From VFZL01 sp046734915 (GTDB lineage Bacteria > Acidobacteriota > Vicinamibacteria > Vicinamibacterales > CAVVIG01), in NCBI GenBank assembly GCA_046734915.1, contig JBKPSC010000131.1:1-6286 (forward strand): a DNA stretch of 6,286 nt, in the 5' to 3' direction. Of this stretch, positions 1 through 6,286 are shown piece by piece. Each line of letters starts with the position of its first letter. Position 1 is the stretch's first letter. Position numbers and translations under genes: made by a program. The notes beneath the pieces were generated by a model that was not told where the DNA came from, ran no database searches, and saw only the letters and a list, made by a program, of their open reading frames with translations.

Positions 1-1
1 C

Positions 2-3000
2 CCGCAAGACGAGCACGACGCCTGCGGCGTCGGGTTCGTCGTCGACATGAAGGGTCGCAAGTCGCACCGGATTGTCAGCCAGGCTCTGCAGGTGCTCATG
101 AACCTGGCGCATCGCGGCGCCTGCGGCTGCGAGACGAACACGGGTGACGGCGCCGGCATCCTGGTTCAGATTCCGGACGCGTTTCTGCGCAAGGTGGCGC
201 CGGCGCGGCTGCCGCCGGTCGGCGAGTATGGAGTCGGCCTGGTCTTCCTGCCGAAGGATCCCGAGTTCCGCCTGCTGTGCGAACAGTTGTTCGCTGCGAT
301 CATCGCCGAGGAAGGGCAAACCCTGCTCGGCTGGCGCGACGTGCCGACCGACGACCGCCTGGTGGGGCCGAGCGCGGTCGCGGTCGAGCCCGTGTTCCGC
401 CAGATTTTCATCGCCCGCGGCGATCTGCGCCGCGCGACGGAGACGATTGATCCCGCCGCGAGCACGACGAGCGCACGGGTGCTGTTCGAGCGCAAGCTCT
501 ACGTCATCAGGAAGCGGGTCGAGCGCGCGGCCGATCTGCTGCCGCTGCCGGAAGCGGCCCGCAAGTCGTTCTACATTCCGAGCCTGTCGTGCAACACGCT
601 CATCTACAAGGGCATGCTGACCGCCAGCCAGATCGAGCCGATGTTCCCCGATCTGGCCGATCCGGACTTCGAGTCAGCGCTGGCGCTGGTCCACCAGCGG
701 TTCAGCACGAACACGTTCCCGGCGTGGCCGCTCGCGCATCCCTACCGCTATATCGCGCACAACGGCGAGATCAACACGCTCACCGGCAACATCAACTGGA
801 TGCGCGCCCGCGAAGGGCTGCTCAAGTCGGACGTTCTCGGCGACGACCTGCAGAAGATTCTGCCGATCATCCGCGAAGGCGGCAGCGATACGGCGATTTT
901 CGACAACGTGCTCGAGTTCCTCGTGATGTCGGGGCGGTCGCTGCCGCACGCCATTTTGATGATGATCCCCGAGCCGTGGGCGGGGCACGAGTCGATGTCG
1001 CCCGAGCTCAAGGCGTTCTACGAGTACCACTCGTCGCTCATGGAACCGTGGGACGGACCGGCGTCGATCGCGTTCTCGGACGGCACGATCATCGGTGCCA
1101 TCCTCGATCGCAACGGCCTTCGGCCGTCGCGCTACTACGTCACCAAGGACGGTCTGGTCGTTCTCGCGTCGGAAGTCGGAGTGCTCGACATCCCGGCCGA
1201 AGACATCGTGCTCAAGGAGCGGCTGCACCCAGGCCGCATGTTCCTCGTCGATACGTCGCGTGGACGCATCGTCTCGGATGAGGAGATTAAGCGCGAGCTG
1301 GCTTCCGCTCAGCCGTACCAGGAGTGGCTGAAGAATCTGATCGACATCGACGATCTGGATCCGGCGCCGTACCTGCCGCCGCCCAGCCACGAGACCGTGA
1401 TGCGGCGCCAGCAGCTGTTCGGCTATACGCACGAGGACCTTCGGCTGCTGCTCGCACCGATGGCGACCAACGGCGAGGAAGCCATCGGATCGATGGGCAC
1501 CGACACGTCTTTGGCGGCGCTGTCGAACCGGCCGCGGCCCTTGTACGACTACTTCAAGCAGGTCTTCGCGCAGGTCACGAACCCACCGCTCGACGCCATC
1601 CGCGAGGAGCTCGTCACCTCGATGGAGTCGACGATCGGCCCCGAAGGCAACCTGCTCGACCCGCGTCCCGAGTCGTGCCGGCAGATCAAGATCAAGTACC
1701 CGGTGATCGACAACGACCAGGTCGCGCGTCTGCGTCACGTCTACGATCCGGGGTTTCGGACGACGCGGATTCCGACGCTCTTCGACCCGGCTCAGGACGG
1801 GTGGGGCCTCGAAAAAGCGCTGGACGAGTTGAACCGCCGCGCTGCCGCAGCCGTCGATGCCGGCTACACGATCCTCATCCTCTCGGATCGCGATGCCGAT
1901 CGCACGCGCGCGCCGATCCCCAGCTTGTTGGCCACGGCCAGCGTTCACCATCACCTGGTCCGGCTCGGGAAGCGGACGCGGTGCGCGATGATCGTCGAGT
2001 CGGGCGACGCGCGCGAAGTGCACCACTGCGCGCTGCTGCTCGGCTACGGCGCCGGCGCGGTCAACCCGTATCTGGCGTTCGAGACGCTCGACGACATGGT
2101 CCGTCAGCGGATTCTCGTCGGCGTGAATCTCGAGACGGCGATCAAGAACTACATCAAGGCGCTCAACAAAGGCATTTTGAAAGTGATGTCCAAAATGGGC
2201 ATCTCGACCCTGCAGAGCTACTGCGGCGCGCAGGTGTTCGAAGCGGTCGGCCTCGACCGCGCCTTCGTCGACAAGTACTTCACGCGAACGGCGTCACGCA
2301 TCGGTGGAGTCGGCCTCGACGTGATCGCGCAGGAAGTGCTCCGCCGCCACGCGCGGGCGTTTCCGACACGGCCCGTCGGCGAGCACGATCTCGAGTGGGG
2401 CGGCGAGTATCAGTGGCGGCGTGACGGGGAGTACCACCTGTTCAACCCCGACACCGTGTTCAAGCTGCAGCACGCCACTCGCTCCGGCCAGTACGCGATC
2501 TTCAAGGAGTACACGCGGCTCGTCGACGATCAGAATCAGAATCTCGCCACCCTCCGCGGGCTGCTCGAACTCAAGGGCGGCGGGACGCCGATTCCGATCG
2601 ACGAGGTCGAGCCGGTCGAGGCCATCGTCAAGCGGTTCTCGACCGGGGCGATGTCGTACGGCTCGATCAGCCAGGAAGCGCACGAGACGCTGGCGATCGC
2701 CATGAATCGCATCGGCGGCAAGTCGAACACCGGCGAAGGCGGCGAAGATTCGGCCCGCTACGTTCGCGACGCCAACGGCGATTCACGCCGAAGCGCCATC
2801 AAGCAGGTGGCGTCGGCTCGCTTCGGCGTCACCAGCGAATATCTCGTCAACGCCGACGATCTGCAGATCAAGATGGCGCAGGGCGCGAAGCCCGGCGAGG
2901 GCGGCCAGCTGCCGGGGCACAAGGTCTATCCGTGGATTGCGAAGGTCCGCTACGCGACGCCCGGCGTCGGGCTCATCTCGCCGCCGCCGCACCACGACAT

Positions 3001-4564
3001 CTACTCGATCGAGGACCTGGCGCAGCTCATCTATGACCTGAAGAACTCGAACCCGCGCGCCCGCATCCACGTGAAGCTCGTGGCGCTGGCCGGCGTCGGC
3101 ACCGTCGCGGCGGGCGTGGCCAAAGCGCACGCCGACGTCGTGCTCATCTCGGGACACGACGGCGGGACCGGCGCCTCGCCGCTCACGTCCATCAAGCACG
3201 GCGGCGTGCCCTGGGAGCTTGGTCTGGCCGAGACGCAGCAAGTACTGATGATGAACAAGCTGCGCGATCGCATCACCGTGCAGGTCGACGGTCAGCTGAA
3301 GACCGGGCGCGACGTCGTGATTGCCGCCCTGCTCGGCGCCGAGGAGTTCGGTTTCGCGACCGCGCCGCTCGTCGTCTCGGGCTGCATCATGATGCGGGTG
3401 TGCCACCTGAACACCTGCCCGGTCGGTGTCGCCACGCAGGATCCCGAGCTGAGGAAGCAGTTCACCGGCAAGCCTGAGTTCGTCGTCAACTTCTTCCGCT
3501 TCATTGCCGAGGAAGTGCGCGAGTACATGGCGCAGCTCGGCTTCCGGACGCTCGACGAGATGATCGGCCGGGCCGACCGTCTGAACTTCCGCAAGGCGGT
3601 CGATCACTGGAAGGCAAAGGGTCTCGATTACTCCGCCATCCTGTACCAGCCGCCGGTGGCCGAGGGGGCGACGCGCCGGAAGATCGTGGCGCAGGATCAT
3701 GGTCTCGCCACGGCGCTCGACAACGAGCTCATCGCGCAATGCCGCGACAGCATCCAGACGCGACGTCCGGTGTCGCTCGACTTCCCGATCCGCAACGTCA
3801 ACCGCACCGTCGGCACGATGCTCGGCTCCGAGGTGACGCGGCGATGGGGCGCCGAAGGATTGCCGGAAGACACGATTCAGCTCCACTTCAAGGGCTCGGC
3901 GGGCCAGAGCTTCGGCGCGTTCCTGCCGCGCGGCATCTCGCTCACGCTCGAAGGCGACTCGAACGACTACATCGCCAAGGGGCTCTCAGGCGGCAAGATC
4001 GTCGTGTATCCGCCGACAGAGTCCCGTCTCGTCGCCGAAGACAACATCGTCGTCGGCAACGTCGCGCTGTATGGTGCGACGAGCGGTGAGGCCTACTTCC
4101 GCGGCGTGGCCGGCGAACGATTCGCCGTCCGGAACAGCGGCGCCTTTGCCGTCGTCGAGGGCGTCGGCGATCACGGCTGCGAGTACATGACTGGCGGACG
4201 CGTCGTCGTGCTCGGTTCGACCGGACGGAATTTCGCCGCCGGCATGAGCGGCGGCATCGCGTATGTGCTCGACGAGCAAGGCGCGTTCTCGCGTCTCTGC
4301 AATATGTCGATGGTCGATGCCGAACGCCTCGATGACGGCGAGGACATCGATCTGGTGCAGCGACTGATCCGCCGCCATGTGGAGTACACGAGCAGCACAC
4401 TGGGCGCACGGGTGCTGGCCGAATGGAATTCGTCGGTGCGGCAATTCGTGAAGGTCATGCCGCGCGAATACAAGCGGGTGCTCACCGCGCAGGCCAACGC
4501 CGCCGCGGCGGGCCGCGTGGCATCGCTCGAGGAGCTCGTGGGAGTGGCGGCCGCTCATGGGTAA
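2..4564 (+). CDS. gltB: Glutamate synthase large (alpha) subunit, 5' end cut by the window edge
   Basis: GltB hydrolyses glutamine and transfers the ammonia through an internal tunnel to 2-oxoglutarate, giving glutamate; this is the GOGAT half of cytosolic GS-GOGAT ammonium assimilation. The frame is open to the left edge, so the start codon is outside. Numbering from the cysteine at codon 23-25 (DACGVGF), which propeptide cleavage should expose as the catalytic N-terminal nucleophile, gives 1513 residues, normal for the family. Domains in order: class II glutamine amidotransferase (about 1-440), with HQRFSTN (R226), HNGEINT (N247, G248) and GGSDTAIFDN (D289); central domain (about 440-800); FMN synthase domain (about 800-1225), with GAMSYGS near 875, KPGEGGQLPG near 956-965, GHDGGTGASPL near 1044, and the 3Fe-4S cysteines C1121, C1127 and C1132 in C-x5-C-x4-C spacing; GXGXG beta-helix (about 1290-1440). 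ATG at 47 is not a credible start because it would remove the catalytic cysteine. No frameshift or missing key residue is seen. The gene precedes and overlaps gltD. Confidence 0.98.
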   Translation, partial: PQDEHDACGVGFVVDMKGRKSHRIVSQALQVLMNLAHRGACGCETNTGDGAGILVQIPDAFLRKVAPARLPPVGEYGVGLVFLPKDPEFRLLCEQLFAAIIAEEGQTLLGWRDVPTDDRLVGPSAVAVEPVFRQIFIARGDLRRATETIDPAASTTSARVLFERKLYVIRKRVERAADLLPLPEAARKSFYIPSLSCNTLIYKGMLTASQIEPMFPDLADPDFESALALVHQRFSTNTFPAWPLAHPYRYIAHNGEINTLTGNINWMRAREGLLKSDVLGDDLQKILPIIREGGSDTAIFDNVLEFLVMSGRSLPHAILMMIPEPWAGHESMSPELKAFYEYHSSLMEPWDGPASIAFSDGTIIGAILDRNGLRPSRYYVTKDGLVVLASEVGVLDIPAEDIVLKERLHPGRMFLVDTSRGRIVSDEEIKRELASAQPYQEWLKNLIDIDDLDPAPYLPPPSHETVMRRQQLFGYTHEDLRLLLAPMATNGEEAIGSMGTDTSLAALSNRPRPLYDYFKQVFAQVTNPPLDAIREELVTSMESTIGPEGNLLDPRPESCRQIKIKYPVIDNDQVARLRHVYDPGFRTTRIPTLFDPAQDGWGLEKALDELNRRAAAAVDAGYTILILSDRDADRTRAPIPSLLATASVHHHLVRLGKRTRCAMIVESGDAREVHHCALLLGYGAGAVNPYLAFETLDDMVRQRILVGVNLETAIKNYIKALNKGILKVMSKMGISTLQSYCGAQVFEAVGLDRAFVDKYFTRTASRIGGVGLDVIAQEVLRRHARAFPTRPVGEHDLEWGGEYQWRRDGEYHLFNPDTVFKLQHATRSGQYAIFKEYTRLVDDQNQNLATLRGLLELKGGGTPIPIDEVEPVEAIVKRFSTGAMSYGSISQEAHETLAIAMNRIGGKSNTGEGGEDSARYVRDANGDSRRSAIKQVASARFGVTSEYLVNADDLQIKMAQGAKPGEGGQLPGHKVYPWIAKVRYATPGVGLISPPPHHDIYSIEDLAQLIYDLKNSNPRARIHVKLVALAGVGTVAAGVAKAHADVVLISGHDGGTGASPLTSIKHGGVPWELGLAETQQVLMMNKLRDRITVQVDGQLKTGRDVVIAALLGAEEFGFATAPLVVSGCIMMRVCHLNTCPVGVATQDPELRKQFTGKPEFVVNFFRFIAEEVREYMAQLGFRTLDEMIGRADRLNFRKAVDHWKAKGLDYSAILYQPPVAEGATRRKIVAQDHGLATALDNELIAQCRDSIQTRRPVSLDFPIRNVNRTVGTMLGSEVTRRWGAEGLPEDTIQLHFKGSAGQSFGAFLPRGISLTLEGDSNDYIAKGLSGGKIVVYPPTESRLVAEDNIVVGNVALYGATSGEAYFRGVAGERFAVRNSGAFAVVEGVGDHGCEYMTGGRVVVLGSTGRNFAAGMSGGIAYVLDEQGAFSRLCNMSMVDAERLDDGEDIDLVQRLIRRHVEYTSSTLGARVLAEWNSSVRQFVKVMPREYKRVLTAQANAAAAGRVASLEELVGVAAAHG
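4541..4564 (+). promoter_or_regulatory. gltB/gltD overlap and gltD ribosome binding site
   Basis: The gltD start codon (4557-4559) and the gltB stop codon TAA (4562-4564) lie in the sequence ATGGGTAA, an 8-base overlap in different frames. A GGAG at 4541-4544, inside the gltB coding sequence, lies 12 bases upstream of the ATG; this spacing is a little long but usable. There is no room for a separate promoter or terminator between the genes. I infer translational coupling, which suits two subunits of one complex. Confidence 0.7.
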
Positions 4565-6005
4565 GCCCACTGGTTTCATCGAGATCGCACGGAAGAAGAT
4601 GCCGACGCGTCCCGTCGTCGAACGCGTCCGGGACTGGCACGAGGTCTACCTGCCCTATCCCGACGGCGCTCTGAAGGATCAGGCGGCGCGTTGCATGGAC
4701 TGCGGTATCCCCTTCTGCCATCAGGGCTGTCCGCTGGGGAACCTCATTCCCGATTGGAACGACCTCGTCTACCGCGATCGCTGGAAGGCGGCGATCGAGC
4801 GGCTGCACGCCACCAACAACTTCCCCGAGTTCACGGGACGGCTGTGCCCCGCGCCGTGCGAGGGCTCGTGCGTGCTGGGCATCAACGGCGACCCGGTGAC
4901 CATCAAGGCAGTCGAGGTCTCGATCATCGACCGGGCGTTCAGCGAAGGCTGGGTGACGGCCGACCCGCCCGAGGTCCGGACCGGCAAACGGGTGGCGGTC
5001 ATCGGTTCCGGCCCGGCCGGTCTCGCCGCCGCCGCGCAATTGAACAAGGCCGGTCACTGGGTGACCGTCTTTGAACGGGCCGACCGCATCGGCGGCCTAC
5101 TGCGTTACGGCATCCCGGAGTTCAAGCTCGAAAAGCGCGTGCTGGATCGGCGCGTCGCGCTGCTCGAAGCCGAAGGCGTGATGTTCAAGACCCGGGCGAA
5201 CATCGGAATTGACATTCCCGTCGACGAACTGCGCCGCGACTTCGACGCGATTGTTCTGGCCGGCGGCTCCACGCGGCCGCGTGATTTGCCGGTCCCCGGC
5301 CGCGAGCTGAAGGGCATCCATTTCGCGATGGAGTACCTCACGCTCCAGAACCGCCGCAACGAAGGCGAACAGATTGCCGACACCTCGTTCATCACTGCCA
5401 AGGACAGGCACGTCATCATCATCGGTGGGGGCGACACCGGTGCCGACTGTCTCGGCACCGCTCATCGCCAGGGCGCGGCGTCAGTCGTGCAGCTCGAGCT
5501 GTTGCCACAACCGCCCGCCGAGCGGGCTGCCAACAACCCTTGGCCGCTCTGGCCGAATATCTTCCGCATCTCTACGGCGCATGAAGAAGGCGGCGAGCGG
5601 TTGTACTCCATCGCCACCGAACGTTTCAGCGGCGACGAAGCCGGCCATGTGACCACGCTCCATATGAACCAGGTCGCGATGGTGAACCGCAACGGACGTA
5701 CCGAGTTCGAGCCCCTGCCTGGGAGCGATCAGAAGCTCAGAGCCGACCTCGTCCTGCTGGCGATGGGCTTCCTTGGCCCCGAGACCAACGGCATGCTGCA
5801 GCAGCTCGGCGTCAAGATGACCGAGCGCGGCAACGTCTGGCGCGACCGTCAGTGGATGACGAGCGTTCCGGGGGTCTTCGCCGCCGGCGACATGCAGCGC
5901 GGCCAGTCGCTCATCGTGTGGGCCATCGCCGAGGGACGATCGGCCGCACGCGGCGTTGATGCCTATTTGATGGGCAGGTCTGATCTGGCGGCGCCGCTCT
6001 CCTGA
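4557..6005 (+). CDS. gltD: Glutamate synthase small (beta) subunit, NAD(P)H-oxidising
   Basis: GltD oxidises NAD(P)H with FAD and passes electrons through 4Fe-4S clusters to the FMN and 3Fe-4S centre of GltB. The 482 residues match the usual length. The N-terminal iron-sulphur domain (about 1-135) has C46, C49, C54 and C58 in CMDCGIPFCHQGC, then C97, C101 and C105 in LCPAPCEGSC. The FAD Rossmann motif GSGPAGLAAA is at 150-159, with E173 ending the second strand. The NAD(P)H-binding Rossmann motif GGGDTGAD is at 290-297. The FAD-closing motif AAGDMQRGQS (442-451), followed by WAIAEGRSA, is typical of GltD. Residues 313-320 read LELLPQPP and are followed by ERAANNPWPLWP, the pattern of the plant, yeast and Bacillus/actinobacterial branch, not the Azospirillum/E. 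coli branch with paired arginines. This leaves NADH use open and perhaps favoured. The start is set by the gltB overlap, the upstream GGAG and the family-typical N-terminus. The related NADPH-dependent oxidoreductases of the same fold are less likely because gltB is adjacent. Confidence 0.97.
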   Translation: MGKPTGFIEIARKKMPTRPVVERVRDWHEVYLPYPDGALKDQAARCMDCGIPFCHQGCPLGNLIPDWNDLVYRDRWKAAIERLHATNNFPEFTGRLCPAPCEGSCVLGINGDPVTIKAVEVSIIDRAFSEGWVTADPPEVRTGKRVAVIGSGPAGLAAAAQLNKAGHWVTVFERADRIGGLLRYGIPEFKLEKRVLDRRVALLEAEGVMFKTRANIGIDIPVDELRRDFDAIVLAGGSTRPRDLPVPGRELKGIHFAMEYLTLQNRRNEGEQIADTSFITAKDRHVIIIGGGDTGADCLGTAHRQGAASVVQLELLPQPPAERAANNPWPLWPNIFRISTAHEEGGERLYSIATERFSGDEAGHVTTLHMNQVAMVNRNGRTEFEPLPGSDQKLRADLVLLAMGFLGPETNGMLQQLGVKMTERGNVWRDRQWMTSVPGVFAAGDMQRGQSLIVWAIAEGRSAARGVDAYLMGRSDLAAPLS

Positions 6006-6013
6006 ATCTTGTC

Positions 6014-6054
6014 GGCTCAGGGCTCAGGGCTCGGGCTCAAGACTGTGGGCTCAG
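6014..6054 (+). repeat. Degenerate GGCTCAG heptad tandem repeat between gltD and the next gene
   Basis: Six consecutive units fill 41 bases: GGCTCAG (6014-6020), GGCTCAG (6021-6027), GGCTCG (6028-6033, one base short), GGCTCAA (6034-6040), GACTGTG (6041-6047, diverged) and GGCTCAG (6048-6054). Three units are identical. The array begins 8 bases after the gltD stop and ends 12 bases before the putative -10 element of the next gene. The units are not self-complementary, so this does not look like a hairpin terminator. I infer slippage-type expansion; whether it has a role is unknown. Confidence 0.75.
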
Positions 6055-6062
6055 GGGTCGTT

Positions 6063-6079
6063 CGGCTAGAATCTCGCCG
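6063..6079. promoter_or_regulatory. Imperfect 17-base dyad over the putative -10 element
   Basis: CGGCTAGA (6063-6070) and TCTCGCCG (6072-6079) are inverted copies with 7 of 8 positions complementary, around a central A at 6071. The one-base centre is too short for a stable RNA hairpin, so if the dyad is functional it would act as a DNA site such as a repressor operator. It covers the whole putative -10 hexamer. A dyad this short can arise by chance in GC-rich DNA. Confidence 0.3.
6067..6072 (+). promoter_or_regulatory. Putative -10 element for the acetyl-CoA synthetase gene
   Basis: TAGAAT matches the sigma-70 -10 consensus TATAAT at five of six positions and is among the few AT-rich words in the gap. 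It ends 22 bases before the ATG at 6095, so transcription would start near 6079 with a short leader. No good -35 hexamer is found at the usual spacing: the bases there (about 6044-6049) lie at the end of the heptad repeat and read TGTGGG. This is a sequence-only guess. Confidence 0.4.
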
Positions 6080-6083
6080 GGAG
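6079..6083 (+). promoter_or_regulatory. Ribosome binding site for the acetyl-CoA synthetase gene
   Basis: GGGAG lies 11 bases before the ATG at 6095-6097 and is the only purine-rich Shine-Dalgarno-like word close upstream. The frame stays open upstream as far as the end of gltD but contains no ATG, GTG or TTG there, so 6095 is the first available start in this frame, which supports it. Confidence 0.55.
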
Positions 6084-6094
6084 ACCGCGCTGCC

Positions 6095-6286
6095 ATGAGC
6101 GAAGCGCTCGGCCTTATTCAGGCAAGCCGGCTGTACGAACCCGATCCGGTACGCGCTCGGACGACGCACTGCGGCAGCCTGGAGGCGTACGAAGCGCTGC
6201 TGCTGAAATCGCGGGAGCGTCCTGACGAGTTCTGGGCCGAAGTCGCCGGCGAGCTCGAATGGATGCGGCCGTGGGATGCCGTCTCC
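6095..6286 (+). CDS. acs: Probable acetyl-CoA synthetase (AMP-forming), N-terminal 64 residues only
   Basis: The window ends inside this gene. The visible residues fit the N-terminal cap domain (ACAS_N type) of acetyl-CoA synthetases: a variable leader of about 28 residues, then EAYEALLLKSRERPDEFW at about 30-47, then ELEWMRPWDAV at about 53-63. The order Y-x(n)-S-x(n)-P-x-x-FW followed by W-x-x-PW/PY is the family pattern at this place in the protein. The full enzyme, usually around 650 residues, converts acetate, ATP and CoA to acetyl-CoA, AMP and pyrophosphate in the cytosol. The adenylation core motifs and the regulatory acetylation lysine would lie beyond the window, so substrate cannot be settled: propionyl-CoA or acetoacetyl-CoA synthetases share this cap domain. 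The 89-base gap and an apparent promoter suggest transcription separate from gltBD, though read-through is possible because no terminator is visible. Confidence 0.75.
   Translation, partial: MSEALGLIQASRLYEPDPVRARTTHCGSLEAYEALLLKSRERPDEFWAEVAGELEWMRPWDAVS

Noticed and set aside
47..49. ATG at 47 as the start of gltB
   Set aside because: The frame continues upstream to the window edge and encodes the catalytic cysteine and the conserved GVGF, which this start would delete.
589..1281. Second open frame on the + strand within gltB (230 codons)
   Set aside because: It is arginine/alanine-rich frame-shifted translation of the amidotransferase domain. The gltB frame is continuous and conserved through the same region, so there is no evidence of dual coding or a frameshift.
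674..2026. Long open frame of 450 codons on the - strand, opposite gltB
   Set aside because: Its product is rich in R, V, D and H with no recognisable motif, and it lies wholly opposite conserved amidotransferase and central-domain sequence. Long antisense frames are expected opposite GC-rich codon-biased genes.
2783..3886. Open frame of 367 codons on the - strand, opposite the FMN/3Fe-4S domain of gltB
   Set aside because: The + strand here encodes the conserved 3Fe-4S cysteine motif and FMN site. The antisense product is low-complexity and charged, without family features, so it is a compositional shadow.
3986..4579. Open frame on the - strand spanning the gltB end and gltD start
   Set aside because: It lies opposite the GXGXG beta-helix domain and the gltB/gltD junction, has no recognisable domain, and is explained by codon bias.
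6006..6094. Possible rho-independent terminator after gltD
   Set aside because: The GGCTC units have no complementary GAGCC arm in the gap, no T-run follows, and the only inverted repeat (6063-6079) has a one-base centre and sits on the putative promoter.

Overview
The window is a GC-rich (roughly two-thirds G+C by eye), tightly packed piece of bacterial chromosome carrying core nitrogen and carbon metabolism, all on the + strand. It holds a nearly complete glutamate synthase (GOGAT) operon, gltB-gltD, then a short intergenic gap and the first 64 codons of a probable acetyl-CoA synthetase gene. I see no mobile element, CRISPR array, RNA gene, toxin-antitoxin pair or defence system, and no undescribed system.

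Layout. Bases 2-4564 encode the glutamate synthase large subunit. The reading frame is open from the left edge, so the true start and promoter lie outside the window, but the catalytic N-terminal cysteine (codon 23-25) is inside it. The small subunit gene (4557-6005) overlaps gltB by 8 bases, so the two are probably translated together. Bases 6006-6094 are noncoding. They hold a degenerate GGCTCAG heptad repeat, a probable -10 element inside a short dyad, and a ribosome binding site. From 6095 to the right edge runs the N-terminus of an acetyl-CoA synthetase-like AMP-forming ligase. No gene-free stretch exceeds 90 bases.

How the genes work together. The GltB amidotransferase domain releases ammonia from glutamine. 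The ammonia is channelled to the FMN/3Fe-4S synthase site, where 2-oxoglutarate becomes glutamate. GltD supplies electrons from NAD(P)H through FAD and 4Fe-4S clusters. The NAD(P)-binding fold of GltD carries the ELLPQPP signature of the plant/yeast/Gram-positive-like GltD branch, not the RR-type signature of the enterobacterial/Azospirillum branch. The acetyl-CoA synthetase would activate acetate and probably has its own promoter.

Organism. High G+C, this GltD branch and heptads of the GGCTCAG type between genes fit an uncultured soil bacterium, for example Acidobacteriota (Vicinamibacteria-like). This is an impression from composition and repeat style, not a demonstrated placement; other high-GC phyla remain possible.
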